Assembly (NCBI GenBank): GCA_038231295.1
Contig: JBBRLP010000003.1
Coordinates: 1-64,000, forward strand
Reading direction: 5' to 3'
Origin: JANXLO01 sp038231295
GTDB taxonomy: Bacteria; Armatimonadota; Chthonomonadetes; Chthonomonadales; Chthonomonadaceae
DNA: 64,000 nt
This document shows, piece by piece, positions 33,131 to 42,730 of the stretch; within the stretch, counting starts at the first letter, position 1, and each line of letters starts with the position of its first letter. Below the pieces are notes generated by a model, which had not been told where the DNA came from, searched no databases, and saw only the letters and a list, made by a program, of their open reading frames with translations. The position numbers were made by a program, and so were the translations under genes.

Positions 33131-35521
33131 ATGATCGACTCTTTGCTTCAACTCACCTGGTTCCAACATCTGCTCGGCGTTCCGCCGGAAGCTTCCCGCA
33201 ATATCAGCCGGACCCATCTGGAGTTCGCCACCCCGTGGCCGCTCTATGTCACGCTGCTGCTGCTGATCATCGCTGCCGCCTGGACGGGCGTCAACTATTG
33301 GAAAGACGGCACCAAACCCACCTGGTGGGCCAAAGGCCCGATGACCGTCCTGCGCCTCATCGCCATCGGAGCCTTGATTCTGATTCTGTCGCAGCCGTTC
33401 CTGCGCCTGACCCACTCGGAAGATATTCGGCCCAACGTCGTGCTGCTTGTGGACACCTCCGACAGCATGACTCGTCCCGACCCGCGTCTGCCCGGTTCCC
33501 GCGCAGGGGTCGAGGCCGAGGCCACCGGAGTCTCCGGGGATGCGGTCGGCGGACTGACGCGCTTGGATCGCGTCAACCGCTTCCTGAACCGCTCCGGCGT
33601 AATGAAAGACCTGGCGAAACGCTACAACGTGCGCGTTCTCAGCTTCGCAGGCAAGACACACGCGCAGGACCTGCCGACGGACCCCGCCAAACTCGCCGCC
33701 TACCGTTTCGCCCTCGCCGCCGACCCGAAAATCTCCACGACGACCCGCATGGGTGACGCCCTGCACCGTCCCGTCGAAGACCTCGCCGGTCAGCCGCTCG
33801 CGGGTGCACTGATCCTCAGCGATGGCGGCAACAACATGGGCGACGACCCCATTCTGGCCGCAGACGCCTCGAAGCAGGCGGGGCTGCGGGTCAGCACGGT
33901 GGGCGTGGGCGACCCGACCCGCACGAAAGACATTGCTCTGCTCAGTGTTCTCGCGGACGACACCGTGCGCGTCAACAACACTGTCTCCGTCTATGTCGCT
34001 CTCTCGCAGCGCGGCTATGCGGGCAAGACCATTGCAGTGACCCTGCGGCGCGGCACGGATGTGATTGGCAAGGAGTCAGTGCGGTTCGGCCCCGACGACC
34101 AGAAACAGGAAGCCCATTTCAACTACGTTCCGACGCAAGGCGGGCGGTTCACCTATACCGTCTCCGCCGATGTCCTCCCTGGCGAACTGACCGCCGACAA
34201 CAACAAAAGCTCCTACCTCCAGACGGTCATCAGCAAGCGGCTGAAAGTTCTGTACGTCGAAGCGGAGCCGCGTTACGAATATCGCTACCTGCACAACGCC
34301 ATCTTGCGCGACACTAGTCTCGATTTCGCCTGTCTGCTGCTCTCCGGGGATTCCGCGACCAATGGCGGCGAAGGCAACATCTCCGTGCAGGGCTTCCCCT
34401 CCACGGAAAAGGAGCTTTTCGAGTACGACATCATCGCGCTCGGTGACGTCCCCCGCTCCTACTTCTCCGACATGCAGTTGACGATGCTGCGCCGCTTCGT
34501 GGAGGACAGAGGCGCGAGCCTGCTGGTGATCGCGGGCGAACAGCACATGCCGCACGAGTATGCCGGAACGCCGCTGGAGGCCGTCCTGCCCGTCACCGTC
34601 AGCTCTTCTCCCGACCCGCTCAACACCGACGAACCCTTTTCGTGGCAACTGACACCGGAGGGACGGCGCAGCCCGGTGATGCAGTTGGAAGACACGAGCG
34701 CGGAGAACGACCGCGTCTGGGCAAACCTGCCGGGGATGTTCTGGGCCGCTGGCGTCCAGCGTGCCAAACCCGGCGCAACGGTGCTGGCTGTCCATCCCAC
34801 GCGCCGCAATGCGGAAGGGCCATACCCGCTCGTCGCGTTTCAGCCGTTCGGGGCAGGCAAGTGCTATATCGAACTGGTGGACAGCACCTGGCGCTGGCGC
34901 TGGCGCGTCGGGGATCGCCACTTCTATCGGTACTGGGGCCAGGTCTTCCGCACCCTGACGCCGAAGGAGCTTCCGGGCAACAGCCGCTTTGTGCAGTTGA
35001 ATGCCGACCGGGGCAAATATCTGCTCGGCGAACGGGTGCAGTTGAACGCCCGGCTTCTGGACGACTACTACCACCCCATCAAAGCCGATAGCGCGACCGC
35101 CATCCTGAAAACGGAAAATGGCCCGGAGCAGCGTATCACGCTCCAGGCCACTCCGGGCGCTCCCGGTCTCTTCTCCGCGCAACTCCAGCCCGACCGGATT
35201 GGCAAGTACGAACTTTCCCTCACCTCCCCGGCCCGCCCGGAGGCCAAAGCCACCACCGCGTTTCTGGTCGAATCGCAGGCGCTGGAGCGCCAGAAGCCGG
35301 AACTCGACGAGACACTGCTGAAGAAGGTCGCGGCGGCAGGCGGCGGCAAATACTACCAGCCTACCCAGATCGCGGCCTGGGCCAAATCCCTGCCCAACAA
35401 CAAACTCGTCGTCCGCAGCGAGCAGGAGATCGTCCTCTGGAACTCCTGGTTCTTCCTGCTGCTGTTCGTCGTGCCTCTTGCCCTCGAATGGCTCGTTCGC
35501 AAGCGCAAGGGTCTGCTCTGA
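33131..35521 (+). CDS. Membrane protein with VWA-like and glutamine-amidotransferase-like domains
   Basis: 796 residues. Two membrane helices near residues 38-57 and 72-92 are followed by a VWA-type domain with the MIDAS-like LLVDTSDSM (about 106-113) and GALILSDGGNN. A central region, YDIIALGDVPRSYFSDMQLT and LRRFVEDRGASLLVIAGEQH, resembles the class I glutamine-amidotransferase-like fold without a catalytic Cys. A last helix lies near the C-terminus (about 770-790) before basic residues. Large proteins of this plan usually sit in MoxR/DUF58/BatA clusters, but none of those genes is adjacent. Function unknown; surface sensing or envelope stress is a common guess for the family. Confidence 0.83.
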   Translation: MIDSLLQLTWFQHLLGVPPEASRNISRTHLEFATPWPLYVTLLLLIIAAAWTGVNYWKDGTKPTWWAKGPMTVLRLIAIGALILILSQPFLRLTHSEDIRPNVVLLVDTSDSMTRPDPRLPGSRAGVEAEATGVSGDAVGGLTRLDRVNRFLNRSGVMKDLAKRYNVRVLSFAGKTHAQDLPTDPAKLAAYRFALAADPKISTTTRMGDALHRPVEDLAGQPLAGALILSDGGNNMGDDPILAADASKQAGLRVSTVGVGDPTRTKDIALLSVLADDTVRVNNTVSVYVALSQRGYAGKTIAVTLRRGTDVIGKESVRFGPDDQKQEAHFNYVPTQGGRFTYTVSADVLPGELTADNNKSSYLQTVISKRLKVLYVEAEPRYEYRYLHNAILRDTSLDFACLLLSGDSATNGGEGNISVQGFPSTEKELFEYDIIALGDVPRSYFSDMQLTMLRRFVEDRGASLLVIAGEQHMPHEYAGTPLEAVLPVTVSSSPDPLNTDEPFSWQLTPEGRRSPVMQLEDTSAENDRVWANLPGMFWAAGVQRAKPGATVLAVHPTRRNAEGPYPLVAFQPFGAGKCYIELVDSTWRWRWRVGDRHFYRYWGQVFRTLTPKELPGNSRFVQLNADRGKYLLGERVQLNARLLDDYYHPIKADSATAILKTENGPEQRITLQATPGAPGLFSAQLQPDRIGKYELSLTSPARPEAKATTAFLVESQALERQKPELDETLLKKVAAAGGGKYYQPTQIAAWAKSLPNNKLVVRSEQEIVLWNSWFFLLLFVVPLALEWLVRKRKGLL

Positions 35522-35531
35522 ACGCCGCCCG

Positions 35532-36518
35532 TCAGTAGGGTCCGCGTATGACCGCTGCGACGTTCTCTGTATAGAACTTCGTCAGCACGGAATGGAGATC
35601 GGGGGAGAGCGGCGGAAGGGCGCTGACGGCGGCGTTTGCCTGCGCCATTGCGGGGTCTTTTGCACCGGGAATGATGGTGGTCACGGCGGGAAAGTCGAGG
35701 CACCAGCGCAGGGCCATCTGCGCCATCGTCATTCCCTCCGGCACGAACATCTTCAAAGCGTCTGTAAAGGCGACCCCTGCCTCAAACGGCAGCCCCGCGA
35801 ACGTCTCCCCGACGTTGAACGCCTGCCCGTCTCGATTGTAGGTGCGGTGATCGCCCGGCGCGAACTGTGTGTCCGTGCGGTACTTTCCGGCCAGCAGCCC
35901 GCTCGCCAGCGGCAGCCGCACGATAATCGCGACGTTCCTGCGCTCCGCCTCGGCAAACAGCGTGGTGATCGGCTTCTGACGGAAGATATTGAAGATGATC
36001 TGAAGAGACGCCAGCCCCTCCTGCCGTAGACATATCTCCGCCTCCTCCATCGACTCCACGCTCGCGCCGAACTGCCGGATTTTGCCCTCCTGCTGCAAGG
36101 CTCTCAGCCATTCAAAACAGTCGCCGCGCCGGAACTCCTCGGTTGGGATACAGTGCAGTTGCTCCAGATCGAGCGTCTCCACCCCAAGCCGCTCCAGCGA
36201 CGCCTCCACGTGCTGCCGGAACGCCGACTTGGTGAAGTTGCCGGGCCAGCCGGGTTCCGGGAAGCGTCCCAATTTCGTCGCGACAAAGACCTCTGCCGTC
36301 GTCTCTTTCAGGAACTTCCCGATCAGCGTCTCGCTTCTCCCCAGCCCATACACATCCGCCGTATCGAAGAAGTTGACGCCCTTCTCGACCGAAGTCCGCA
36401 GAATTGCCAGCGCCTCCTCTTCGCTCACCTCGCCCCAGTCCGATCCGCCCAACTGCCAGCATCCCAGACCCACTTCCGACACGTTTCTGCCGGTTGATGA
36501 AAAAGCACGATAGTGCAT
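35532..36518 (-). CDS. Aldo/keto reductase
   Basis: 328 residues, TIM-barrel NADPH-dependent oxidoreductase. VGLGCWQLGGSDWGEV, FFDTADVYGLGRSETLIGKFL (active-site Asp and Tyr), VATKLGR (Lys) and LEQLHCIP (His) give the catalytic set. LPLASGLLAGKY and MALRWCLDFPAVTTIIPGA belong to the cofactor end. The substrate is unknown; the closest general group is the sugar or small-aldehyde reductases. I chose ATG 36518 with AGAGGAAACAACT upstream. An upstream in-frame extension runs through repeat R3 and is not coding. It lies 90 bases after the Gfo/Idh gene on the same strand. Confidence 0.92.
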   Translation of the reverse strand: MHYRAFSSTGRNVSEVGLGCWQLGGSDWGEVSEEEALAILRTSVEKGVNFFDTADVYGLGRSETLIGKFLKETTAEVFVATKLGRFPEPGWPGNFTKSAFRQHVEASLERLGVETLDLEQLHCIPTEEFRRGDCFEWLRALQQEGKIRQFGASVESMEEAEICLRQEGLASLQIIFNIFRQKPITTLFAEAERRNVAIIVRLPLASGLLAGKYRTDTQFAPGDHRTYNRDGQAFNVGETFAGLPFEAGVAFTDALKMFVPEGMTMAQMALRWCLDFPAVTTIIPGAKDPAMAQANAAVSALPPLSPDLHSVLTKFYTENVAAVIRGPY

Positions 36519-36557
36519 AGTTGTTTCCTCTTTATGTGATATAGATTTGATATAGAT

Positions 36558-36594
36558 TGTGCCCGCGCAGGCGGGTACCTGGCCGAAGGCCCCC
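36558..36594 (+). repeat. Dispersed repeat R3, copy b
   Basis: 37 bases identical to the reverse complement of 9330-9366. It lies between the Gfo/Idh oxidoreductase and aldo/keto reductase genes. Its two stems are CCCGC-GCA-GGCGGG-type and GGCC-GAA-GGCC. Confidence 0.8.
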
Positions 36595-36608
36595 ATTGTC
36601 GTCCTTTT

Positions 36609-37721
36609 CTACAGAGGCAGCGCCTTCGACACCGACGCGGCACGTACCTCTTCCGCGCTTACTTCCTGCCCGCGCTGCGCCGAGAGATAGATACCTTCCG
36701 AGATGAGCATGGTATTCAGCGCGATCTCGGCGGTCGGCAGCAGGGGGACGCGCCCTTGCAGGGCAGCAATCCAGTGGTGCTGCGAACTGCCGTAGAGGCT
36801 GCCTTCGCCGTGCAGGGCATTCCAGCGGAATCGCGCCCGCTCCAGGTCCGTCGTCGCGCTCAAGTCGAGTTCCCCGACGGCACGGTGGAAACTGAACGGA
36901 CGCAGTCTCAGCCCGCCTTTCGAGCCGACGATGCTCGACCCTTCCAGATCGTCCAGATGAATGGCCCAGGCTTCGATGATGTCCAGAGTGATGTCGTTGT
37001 CGAAGCGCACGAAGCCCAGCCCCAGCTCCTCCACACTGTAACCCGCGCCGTCTCGTCGCTCCGCGTTCATCGCCAGCTTTTGATAGGTCTTGCCACTGAT
37101 ACGCGCCACGTTCGGGTTGTTCAGCAGATAGAGAAGTTCCGAGATATGGTAAACCCCCATGTCATAGAGCGCCCCGCCCCCGGAGACGGGCTGCTGGACG
37201 AAGGAAGGCTTGCCATAGCCGTCCACGTAGGGGCGTCCGCGCCGCCGAAACCCGGTGGAACGGGCGTGATAGATGTCACCGAGTTCGCCCGCCTCTATCA
37301 GCTCTTTCGCGGCGCGGGCCTCGTCGTTGTAGAGAAAGGCGAGCTGAATATGCAGCATCTTGCCCGCCGCCTGCGCTGCCTCCCGCATCGTGAGCGCATC
37401 CCGGTATGAGCCGGCCATTGGCTTCTCGCAGTAGACGTGTCTGCCCGATTCGAGCGCCGCCAGCGTCCCGGAGACGTGCAGATTGTTGTGCAGACAGACA
37501 TCAATCGCATCCAGGTCATCTCGTTTCAGCATCTCCTGCGCGGTCGCGTAGATGTTACTTATGCCGAATTTCTCCGCCGTCGTGCGGCCTGCCTCCAGGT
37601 CAATGTCCGCGCAGGCCACGACCTGCGCTTCGGTTATCTTCGCGTAGTTCGTCAGATGCTGCTGTGCGATCTGTCCGCACCCGATGATTCCGATCCGCAC
37701 TGGATTACCAACACTCGCCAT
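36609..37721 (-). CDS. Gfo/Idh/MocA-family oxidoreductase
   Basis: 370 residues. N-terminal Rossmann fold with VRIGIIGCGQIAQQHL (about 8-23), ACADID at the end of the second strand, and the catalytic lysine in YCEKPMAGSYRDA. The C-terminal alpha/beta domain has SGGGALYDMGVYHISELLYL. The family oxidises or reduces sugars and inositols with NAD(P). The substrate is unknown. It precedes the aldo/keto reductase on the same strand, with R3 between them, and diverges from prs. Confidence 0.92.
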   Translation of the reverse strand: MASVGNPVRIGIIGCGQIAQQHLTNYAKITEAQVVACADIDLEAGRTTAEKFGISNIYATAQEMLKRDDLDAIDVCLHNNLHVSGTLAALESGRHVYCEKPMAGSYRDALTMREAAQAAGKMLHIQLAFLYNDEARAAKELIEAGELGDIYHARSTGFRRRGRPYVDGYGKPSFVQQPVSGGGALYDMGVYHISELLYLLNNPNVARISGKTYQKLAMNAERRDGAGYSVEELGLGFVRFDNDITLDIIEAWAIHLDDLEGSSIVGSKGGLRLRPFSFHRAVGELDLSATTDLERARFRWNALHGEGSLYGSSQHHWIAALQGRVPLLPTAEIALNTMLISEGIYLSAQRGQEVSAEEVRAASVSKALPL

Positions 37722-37936
37722 TTCGTCGCTTCCTCTCTGTCCGCGTATACATCCGCCTGCCGGGTATGCTATACTCTATCGCTCTCGAACAAACCTCCTG
37801 CCGGACAGGAGAAAGCACCGAGTAGCCTCCCGCGAATGCCGCCGATGCCGCCCGGTCTGAACCGTTCCCATCACTTTGCCGTCGCGAGGAAGTGAAATAA
37901 CCCTCCGAAGGCGTGAGGGGCGGAGAGTACGTGGAA

Positions 37937-38893
37937 ATGTCGCAGCACGAACTGAAAATCTTTGCCGGGCCGGGCAACCCGATCCTGGCCCAATCCGTCG
38001 CCGACTGGCTGCATACTTCGCTGGGAGATATGCACTACACGCAGTTTGCCGACGGCGAAAACTATGTGCGCTTCGATGAAAGTGTGCGCGGAGCCGATGT
38101 CTACATCGTCCAGCCCACCTGTCCTCCGGTAGACACCAATCTGGTCGTTCTGCTGGAAGCGATAGACGCCCTCAGCCGCGCCTCCGCGTGGCGCATCACC
38201 CCGGTTATCCCCTACTACGGCTACGCCCGGCAGGAGAAGAAAGACCGCCCCCGCGAACCGATTACCGCCAAACTCATCGCCGACATCATCACCGCCGCCG
38301 GAGCCAATCGCGTCATGTGTCTCGACCTCCATGCCGACGCCATTCAGGGCTTCTTCAACATTCCGGTAGATCATTTGACCGCCATCAACCTCTTCACGGA
38401 CTACTTCAAACAGAAGATGCTGGACGGGCTGGACAACGTCGTGGTCGTCTCGCCGGATGAGGGCCGCGTCAAAAAAGTGCGGAAAGTCGTACAGACATTG
38501 AAAGCGCCGCTCGCCGTCGGCTACAAGCATCACCCCGCCCACAATGTCACCGAGGTCACCCATCTCGCCGGGGACGTGCGTGGCAAGACCCCCGTCATTG
38601 TCGAGGATATGATTACCACCGGTGGGAGCATCATTCAGGCGGTGGAGGCGCTGCTCGAACACGGCGCGAACCCGCATATCCACATCGCCGCCACGCACGG
38701 CATCTTCGCCCGGGATGCGGTCGAGCGGCTCTGTTCCCGCCCCGAAATCGCCGAGATCGTCGTCACCGACTCTGTCCCGTTGCCGCCGGAGAAACGGCAT
38801 CCCAAGATAAAAGTCCTCTCGGTCGCTTCGTTGTTCGGCGAGGCGATTCATCGCGCCAATAACGACCTCAGCATCACGTCCCTCTTCGATTAG
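37937..38893 (+). CDS. prs: Ribose-phosphate pyrophosphokinase (PRPP synthetase)
   Basis: Makes PRPP from ribose 5-phosphate and ATP for nucleotide, His and Trp synthesis. 318 residues, the usual length. The N-terminal half shows LKIFAGPGNPILAQSVAD, FADGENYVRFDESVRGADVY and YYGYARQEKKDRPREPITAK. The C-terminal half has the ribose-phosphate-binding loop PVIVEDMITTGGS (a variant of VDDMIDTGGT) and DSVPLP. I chose ATG 37937, preceded by GGGCGGAGAG; the longer frame from 37913 adds eight residues. A stem-loop and repeat R1 copy c follow. Confidence 0.95.
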   Translation: MSQHELKIFAGPGNPILAQSVADWLHTSLGDMHYTQFADGENYVRFDESVRGADVYIVQPTCPPVDTNLVVLLEAIDALSRASAWRITPVIPYYGYARQEKKDRPREPITAKLIADIITAAGANRVMCLDLHADAIQGFFNIPVDHLTAINLFTDYFKQKMLDGLDNVVVVSPDEGRVKKVRKVVQTLKAPLAVGYKHHPAHNVTEVTHLAGDVRGKTPVIVEDMITTGGSIIQAVEALLEHGANPHIHIAATHGIFARDAVERLCSRPEIAEIVVTDSVPLPPEKRHPKIKVLSVASLFGEAIHRANNDLSITSLFD

Positions 38894-38930
38894 AACAGTC
38901 CCGGCCCCTCTTCTCTGGCACAAAACACAA

Positions 38931-38965
38931 ACGAGCGAAGGGCCGGGTTTCGGTTCTTCGCTCGT
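38931..38965 (+). terminator. Stem-loop after prs
   Basis: ACGAGCGAAG / CTTCGCTCGT, perfect 10-bp stem with a 15-base loop, no T-run. It probably marks the 3' end of the prs transcript. Confidence 0.6.
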
Positions 38966-39010
38966 ATCATTGCGTAGGCAGGGAAAATATGCCCCAATTC
39001 GGGATGCGTC

Positions 39011-39089
39011 CCCCGACCCCCAATTCTGGGGGAGTAGGCATTTTCATGCGATAGGGTGACCGCAGGGCATGGAAGGCTGACGGGAAATC
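39011..39089 (+). repeat. Dispersed repeat R1, copy c
   Basis: CCCCCAATTCTGGGGG hairpin, then GTAGGCATTTTCATGCGATA, GGG, and GGGCATGGAAGGCTGACGGG. It lies between convergent prs and clpX and runs up to the clpX stop codon. Confidence 0.82.
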
Positions 39090-40368
39090 AGGAGGCTTGA
39101 CGCAGTTCACTGGCTTTCAGCAGAAGCGGCGCGGCGCGGTCCCGCACGGTCTCCGCCTCGATGATGCACCGCTTCACATCCTTCGCGGAGGGAATCTCAT
39201 ACATGATATCGAGAATGACCTCTTCGATGATCGTGCGTAAGGCGCGGGCGCCCATCTTGCGGTCTATCGCTTCGCGGGCGATCAGGTGCAGGGCTTCGGG
39301 CCGGAAAACGAGTTCGACGCCGTCTACCTCGAACAGATGCGCGTACTGCTTGATCAGCGCGTTTTTCGGCTCGGTCAGTATCTGTATCAGCGCCGCCTCG
39401 TCCAACGCATCCAGCGTCGCGACGACCGGCAGGCGCCCGATGAACTCCGGGATGAGGCCGTATTTGAGCAGGTCGTCGGGCAGGACGTGCTGGAAAATAC
39501 TGCCCCTCTCGGCGTCGCGGTCGGCCCGCGTCGCGACATCGGCCCGCAGTCCCATCGAGCGCGTATTGCGCCGCCGGTCAATTGTCTCCGCCAGCCCCTC
39601 GAACGCGCCTCCGCAGATGAAGAGGATATTGGTCGTATCGAGCTGCACATAGTCCTGCTGGGGATGCTTGCGTCCGCCCTGCGGGGGAATGTTGGCGATA
39701 GTGCCTTCCAATATCTTCAGAAGGGCCTGCTGAACGCCCTCCCCGCTCACATCGCGGGTAATGGAAGGATTCTCGCTCTTGCGGGTGATCTTGTCTATCT
39801 CATCAATATAGATGATGCCGCGCTGGGCGTTGCGGACGGTCTGTTCCGCGCTGGTGGAGGTCGCATCGGCGGCCTGGAGGAGTTTGAGGAGAATGTTTTC
39901 GACGTCCTCGCCGACGTATCCCGCCTCGGTGAGCGAAGTTGCGTCGGCGATGGCGAAGGGAACGTTGAGGACACGGGCCAGTGTCTGGGCCAGCAGGGTC
40001 TTGCCAGAACCGGTCGGCCCGATGAGCAAAATGTTGCTCTTCTGAAGCTCGACATCCCCGGCAGGCGCGTTGATTCGTTTGTAGTGATTGTAGACCGCGA
40101 CAGAGAGAATGCGCTTCGCCCGCTCCTGACCGACGACGTACTGGTTCAGGATACGGTGGATCTCTTTGGGTTTGGGAACCGCTCCGGCAGAGTAGAGGCG
40201 GTGTTTCTCCGACTCTACGCCGCCCTCGGAACGGACCAGGTCGGTACACAGTTCCACGCAGTCCAGACAGACACCGCCGTACTTGCCGACGATCATCTTT
40301 TCCACCTGTTCTCGTGTTTTGCCGCACAGAAAACAGCGGTTGTCCACCCGGTCATATCCCCTTGACAA
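39088..40368 (-). CDS. clpX: ATP-dependent Clp protease ATP-binding subunit ClpX
   Basis: AAA+ unfoldase that feeds substrates to ClpP. 426 residues. The N-terminal zinc-binding domain has CFLCG and CLDC. The AAA+ core contains Walker A LIGPTGSGKTLLAQTLA (about 113), pore loop and GYVGEDVENILLKLL, Walker B YIDEIDKI, GLIPEFIGRLPVVATL (sensor/RKH region) and the C-terminal domain ending with IDRKMGARALRTIIEE. It is the third gene of the conserved tig-clpP-clpX operon, 24 bases after clpP. Its stop codon abuts repeat R1. Confidence 0.97.
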   Translation of the reverse strand: MSRGYDRVDNRCFLCGKTREQVEKMIVGKYGGVCLDCVELCTDLVRSEGGVESEKHRLYSAGAVPKPKEIHRILNQYVVGQERAKRILSVAVYNHYKRINAPAGDVELQKSNILLIGPTGSGKTLLAQTLARVLNVPFAIADATSLTEAGYVGEDVENILLKLLQAADATSTSAEQTVRNAQRGIIYIDEIDKITRKSENPSITRDVSGEGVQQALLKILEGTIANIPPQGGRKHPQQDYVQLDTTNILFICGGAFEGLAETIDRRRNTRSMGLRADVATRADRDAERGSIFQHVLPDDLLKYGLIPEFIGRLPVVATLDALDEAALIQILTEPKNALIKQYAHLFEVDGVELVFRPEALHLIAREAIDRKMGARALRTIIEEVILDIMYEIPSAKDVKRCIIEAETVRDRAAPLLLKASELRQAS

Positions 40369-40392
40369 AGTCTTCTCCCTGTCGGACCGAAC

Positions 40393-41010
40393 CTATTTTT
40401 TGCGTTCGCCGCGCTCCGCGATCTTGTCTATGAGGCCGTATTCCAGCGCCTCCTGCGCCGACATGAAGTAGTCACGATCCATGTCGCGCCGCACCTTGTC
40501 GTGGGGCTGCTTGGTATGGTGGACAAGGATTTCGTTCAGTTTCTCGTGCATCCGCACCATCTCTTTGAGGCGGATTTCCGCGTCCTGAACCGTACCCTCA
40601 TAGCCGCCGGAGACCGCATGGATCATGATGCGGGAGTTGGGCAGTGCGTAGCGTTTGCCCTCCGTTCCGCCCGCGAGCAGAACGGCGCCCATCGAAGCGG
40701 CAAGGCCGACACAGATCGTCGCGACATCGCACTTGATCATCTGCATCACATCGTACATCGCCAGACCTGCGGAGACGCTGCCGCCGGGGCTGTTGATATA
40801 GATGTCAATATCGGCATCGGGGTCTTCCTTCTCCAGGAAAAGCAGTTCGGCGATCACCAGATTGGCAAGATGGTCCGAAACCGGCTCCCCGATGAAGACG
40901 ATGCGGTCTTTCAGCAGCCGCGAGTAGATGTCGTAGGCGCGTTCGCCCCGCGCACTCTGCTCCACAACCATCGGGATCACATTGGAAGGCGGACGAAAAA
41001 GGCGTTCCAT
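40393..41010 (-). CDS. clpP: ATP-dependent Clp protease proteolytic subunit
   Basis: Serine peptidase forming the barrel of the ClpXP protease. 205 residues. Catalytic Ser in GLAASMGAVLLAGG, His in IMIHAVSGG, Asp in DMDRDYFMSAQEALEYGLID. In most ClpP proteins the segment after the active His reads IHQP.GG; here it is IHAVSGG, a noticeable substitution, although the triad is intact. No long propeptide is present; the first residues MERLFRPPSNVIPMVVEQ include the usual region near the mature N-terminus. It lies between tig and clpX on one transcript. Confidence 0.96.
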   Translation of the reverse strand: MERLFRPPSNVIPMVVEQSARGERAYDIYSRLLKDRIVFIGEPVSDHLANLVIAELLFLEKEDPDADIDIYINSPGGSVSAGLAMYDVMQMIKCDVATICVGLAASMGAVLLAGGTEGKRYALPNSRIMIHAVSGGYEGTVQDAEIRLKEMVRMHEKLNEILVHHTKQPHDKVRRDMDRDYFMSAQEALEYGLIDKIAERGERKK

Positions 41011-41048
41011 GGTCTTATCTCCTCCCGGAAGTACGCGGTCGTTCCGGG

Positions 41049-42413
41049 TTATTCGGTCTCGGCGATCTCCTCACCCGCTTCGCCAGCCGCAGCCAGCTCT
41101 TCGGGGTCAGGAGATTTCTCCTGAATCACTTCGTTCAGTGTGTTGTTGGCGAATAAAAACTCGTGTAGCCGCTGCTGAATCAGGGCGTTGGCGATCTGGA
41201 GGCGGCGGCGCGGATCGGTGCGGTAGGCGGTGTCCTGCTCTTCCGTCAACGCCCCGGCGCCGACCATTCGGTCGAACTCCGCGTCTATATCCTCGTTGCT
41301 CGCCTGGAGGCCCTCCTGAATGGAGATGTCACGCAGGGCCAGCAGTGTGCGAATCTGAAGTTCGGACTGATTGTACAGTTCCGCCTGATGCTGCTCCATC
41401 GTCATGCCGATCTGCGCCAGATACTGCTCATAGGACATACGGCTGTTCTGCAACTGGTAACCGAGCTGATTCAGTTTGTCCCGCACTTCGTCGCGCACCA
41501 GCACTTCGGGGAAATGGACTTCGGAGTTCTCCAGAATGGCTTCCAGAATTCCCTGCTCGGCGATCTCATCCGAGAGGCGAACCGCATCGGACTCCAGGCG
41601 CTCATGCAGTATCTTCTTGAACTCTTCGACCGTTTCCGAGCCGGAAACCTGCATGGCGAACTCGTCCGTCACATCGGGCAGACGTTTCGCGCTGATGCTC
41701 TTGAGAGTCACCGTAAACGTGGCTTTTTTGCCCTTCTTGTCCTCTTCCTCGAAGTCTTCGGGATAGGTGAGTTCGAAGGTGCGCTCTTCATCGGGCATCA
41801 TGCCCATAATCGCTTCGTCGTAGCCGGGAATGTTGTTGCCCAACTGCACCAACTGACGGCGAACGGGCGTTTCGTCCTCTTCGGCCCCTTCGACTTTGAT
41901 CTGATTTTCAACGATAAGCATATCGCCCGCCTGCACACCCCGGTCGGTCACGCGATCCAGTTTTGCCCGCTCTTCGCGCAGGGCCAGGATGCGCTGTTCG
42001 ACCATCTCATCGTTGACATGGAAGATCGGCTTCTCGACTGTTAGTCCGGTATACTCGCCGAGCGTGACCTGGGGTTCCAGTGGCACATTGGCTTTGTAGG
42101 CGTAAGGCTTCTTGTCTTCGATATCGCCCGCGTCAATTTCCGGATCGCGGAACGGGGTCAGGCTCTCCTCTTCAATCGCCTTTGGATAAGTATCGCGGAC
42201 GATCTTTTCGAGGGCATGACGGCGCACCCGCTCTTTATCCACAGTCCTCTCGATGAGCGCACGCGGCGCTTTGCCGGGGCGAAAGCCGGGAATGTTGGCA
42301 TAGCGTCCAAATTCACGATAGGCACTGTCGAAAGCGCGGGAGACCTGCTGCTCATCCACTTCGATATTCAGCACGACAGTGCAGGGGTCGGTCTGCTCGG
42401 CGGTAACCTGCAT
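41049..42413 (-). CDS. tig: Trigger factor
   Basis: Ribosome-bound chaperone and peptidyl-prolyl isomerase. 454 residues. The N-terminal ribosome-binding domain has the signature FRPGKAPRALIE. The FKBP-like PPIase domain (about 155-245) contains GDMLIVENQIKVEG and YDEAIMGMMPDEERTFELTY. The C-terminal arms follow (EFKKILHERLESDAVRLSDE). The acidic tail EELAAAGEAGEEIAETE is typical. I chose ATG 42413; the upstream frame to 42476 lies in the promoter leader. It is the first gene of tig-clpP-clpX. Confidence 0.96.
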   Translation of the reverse strand: MQVTAEQTDPCTVVLNIEVDEQQVSRAFDSAYREFGRYANIPGFRPGKAPRALIERTVDKERVRRHALEKIVRDTYPKAIEEESLTPFRDPEIDAGDIEDKKPYAYKANVPLEPQVTLGEYTGLTVEKPIFHVNDEMVEQRILALREERAKLDRVTDRGVQAGDMLIVENQIKVEGAEEDETPVRRQLVQLGNNIPGYDEAIMGMMPDEERTFELTYPEDFEEEDKKGKKATFTVTLKSISAKRLPDVTDEFAMQVSGSETVEEFKKILHERLESDAVRLSDEIAEQGILEAILENSEVHFPEVLVRDEVRDKLNQLGYQLQNSRMSYEQYLAQIGMTMEQHQAELYNQSELQIRTLLALRDISIQEGLQASNEDIDAEFDRMVGAGALTEEQDTAYRTDPRRRLQIANALIQQRLHEFLFANNTLNEVIQEKSPDPEELAAAGEAGEEIAETE

Positions 42414-42563
42414 AACGGTAGAGATTCCTTTGTATAGTGTGGTGTGGGGTATGGTGGCGTTGTGTTTCGTTGACAATGCGGGCCAGATTCAAGAAGCTGA
42501 GGGCCGCTTTCGCCCCCTCCTGAACCGCAAGAGACAGAGACGAATTCCGACCATTTGCGGTGT

Positions 42564-42593
42564 AGCATACTCTATACATCCCTCCACTGTCAA
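42564..42593 (-). promoter_or_regulatory. Putative tig-clpP-clpX promoter
   Basis: Minus strand TTGACA (42593-42588), 18-base spacer, TATGCT (42569-42564). It is one of two divergent promoters in the 317-base tig-dxs gap (42414-42730); nothing else is recognised in the gap. Confidence 0.6.
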
Positions 42594-42624
42594 GAGCCAC
42601 AGCCAGTGGGAACGTTGTTGGAAT

Positions 42625-42654
42625 TGACAGCGTAAGCAACGGGAGGGTACAATC
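42625..42654 (+). promoter_or_regulatory. Putative dxs promoter
   Basis: TTGACA at 42625-42630, 18-base spacer, TACAAT at 42649-42654. The start near 42661 leaves a leader of about 70 bases before the dxs ATG at 42731. Confidence 0.7.
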
Positions 42655-42730
42655 CGCTATCCAAAACACGCGCAGGTGAACTGCACCGCGCTGCCGACGC
42701 GCCCTGCGTCCATAAAGGGGCCTTATTAGA

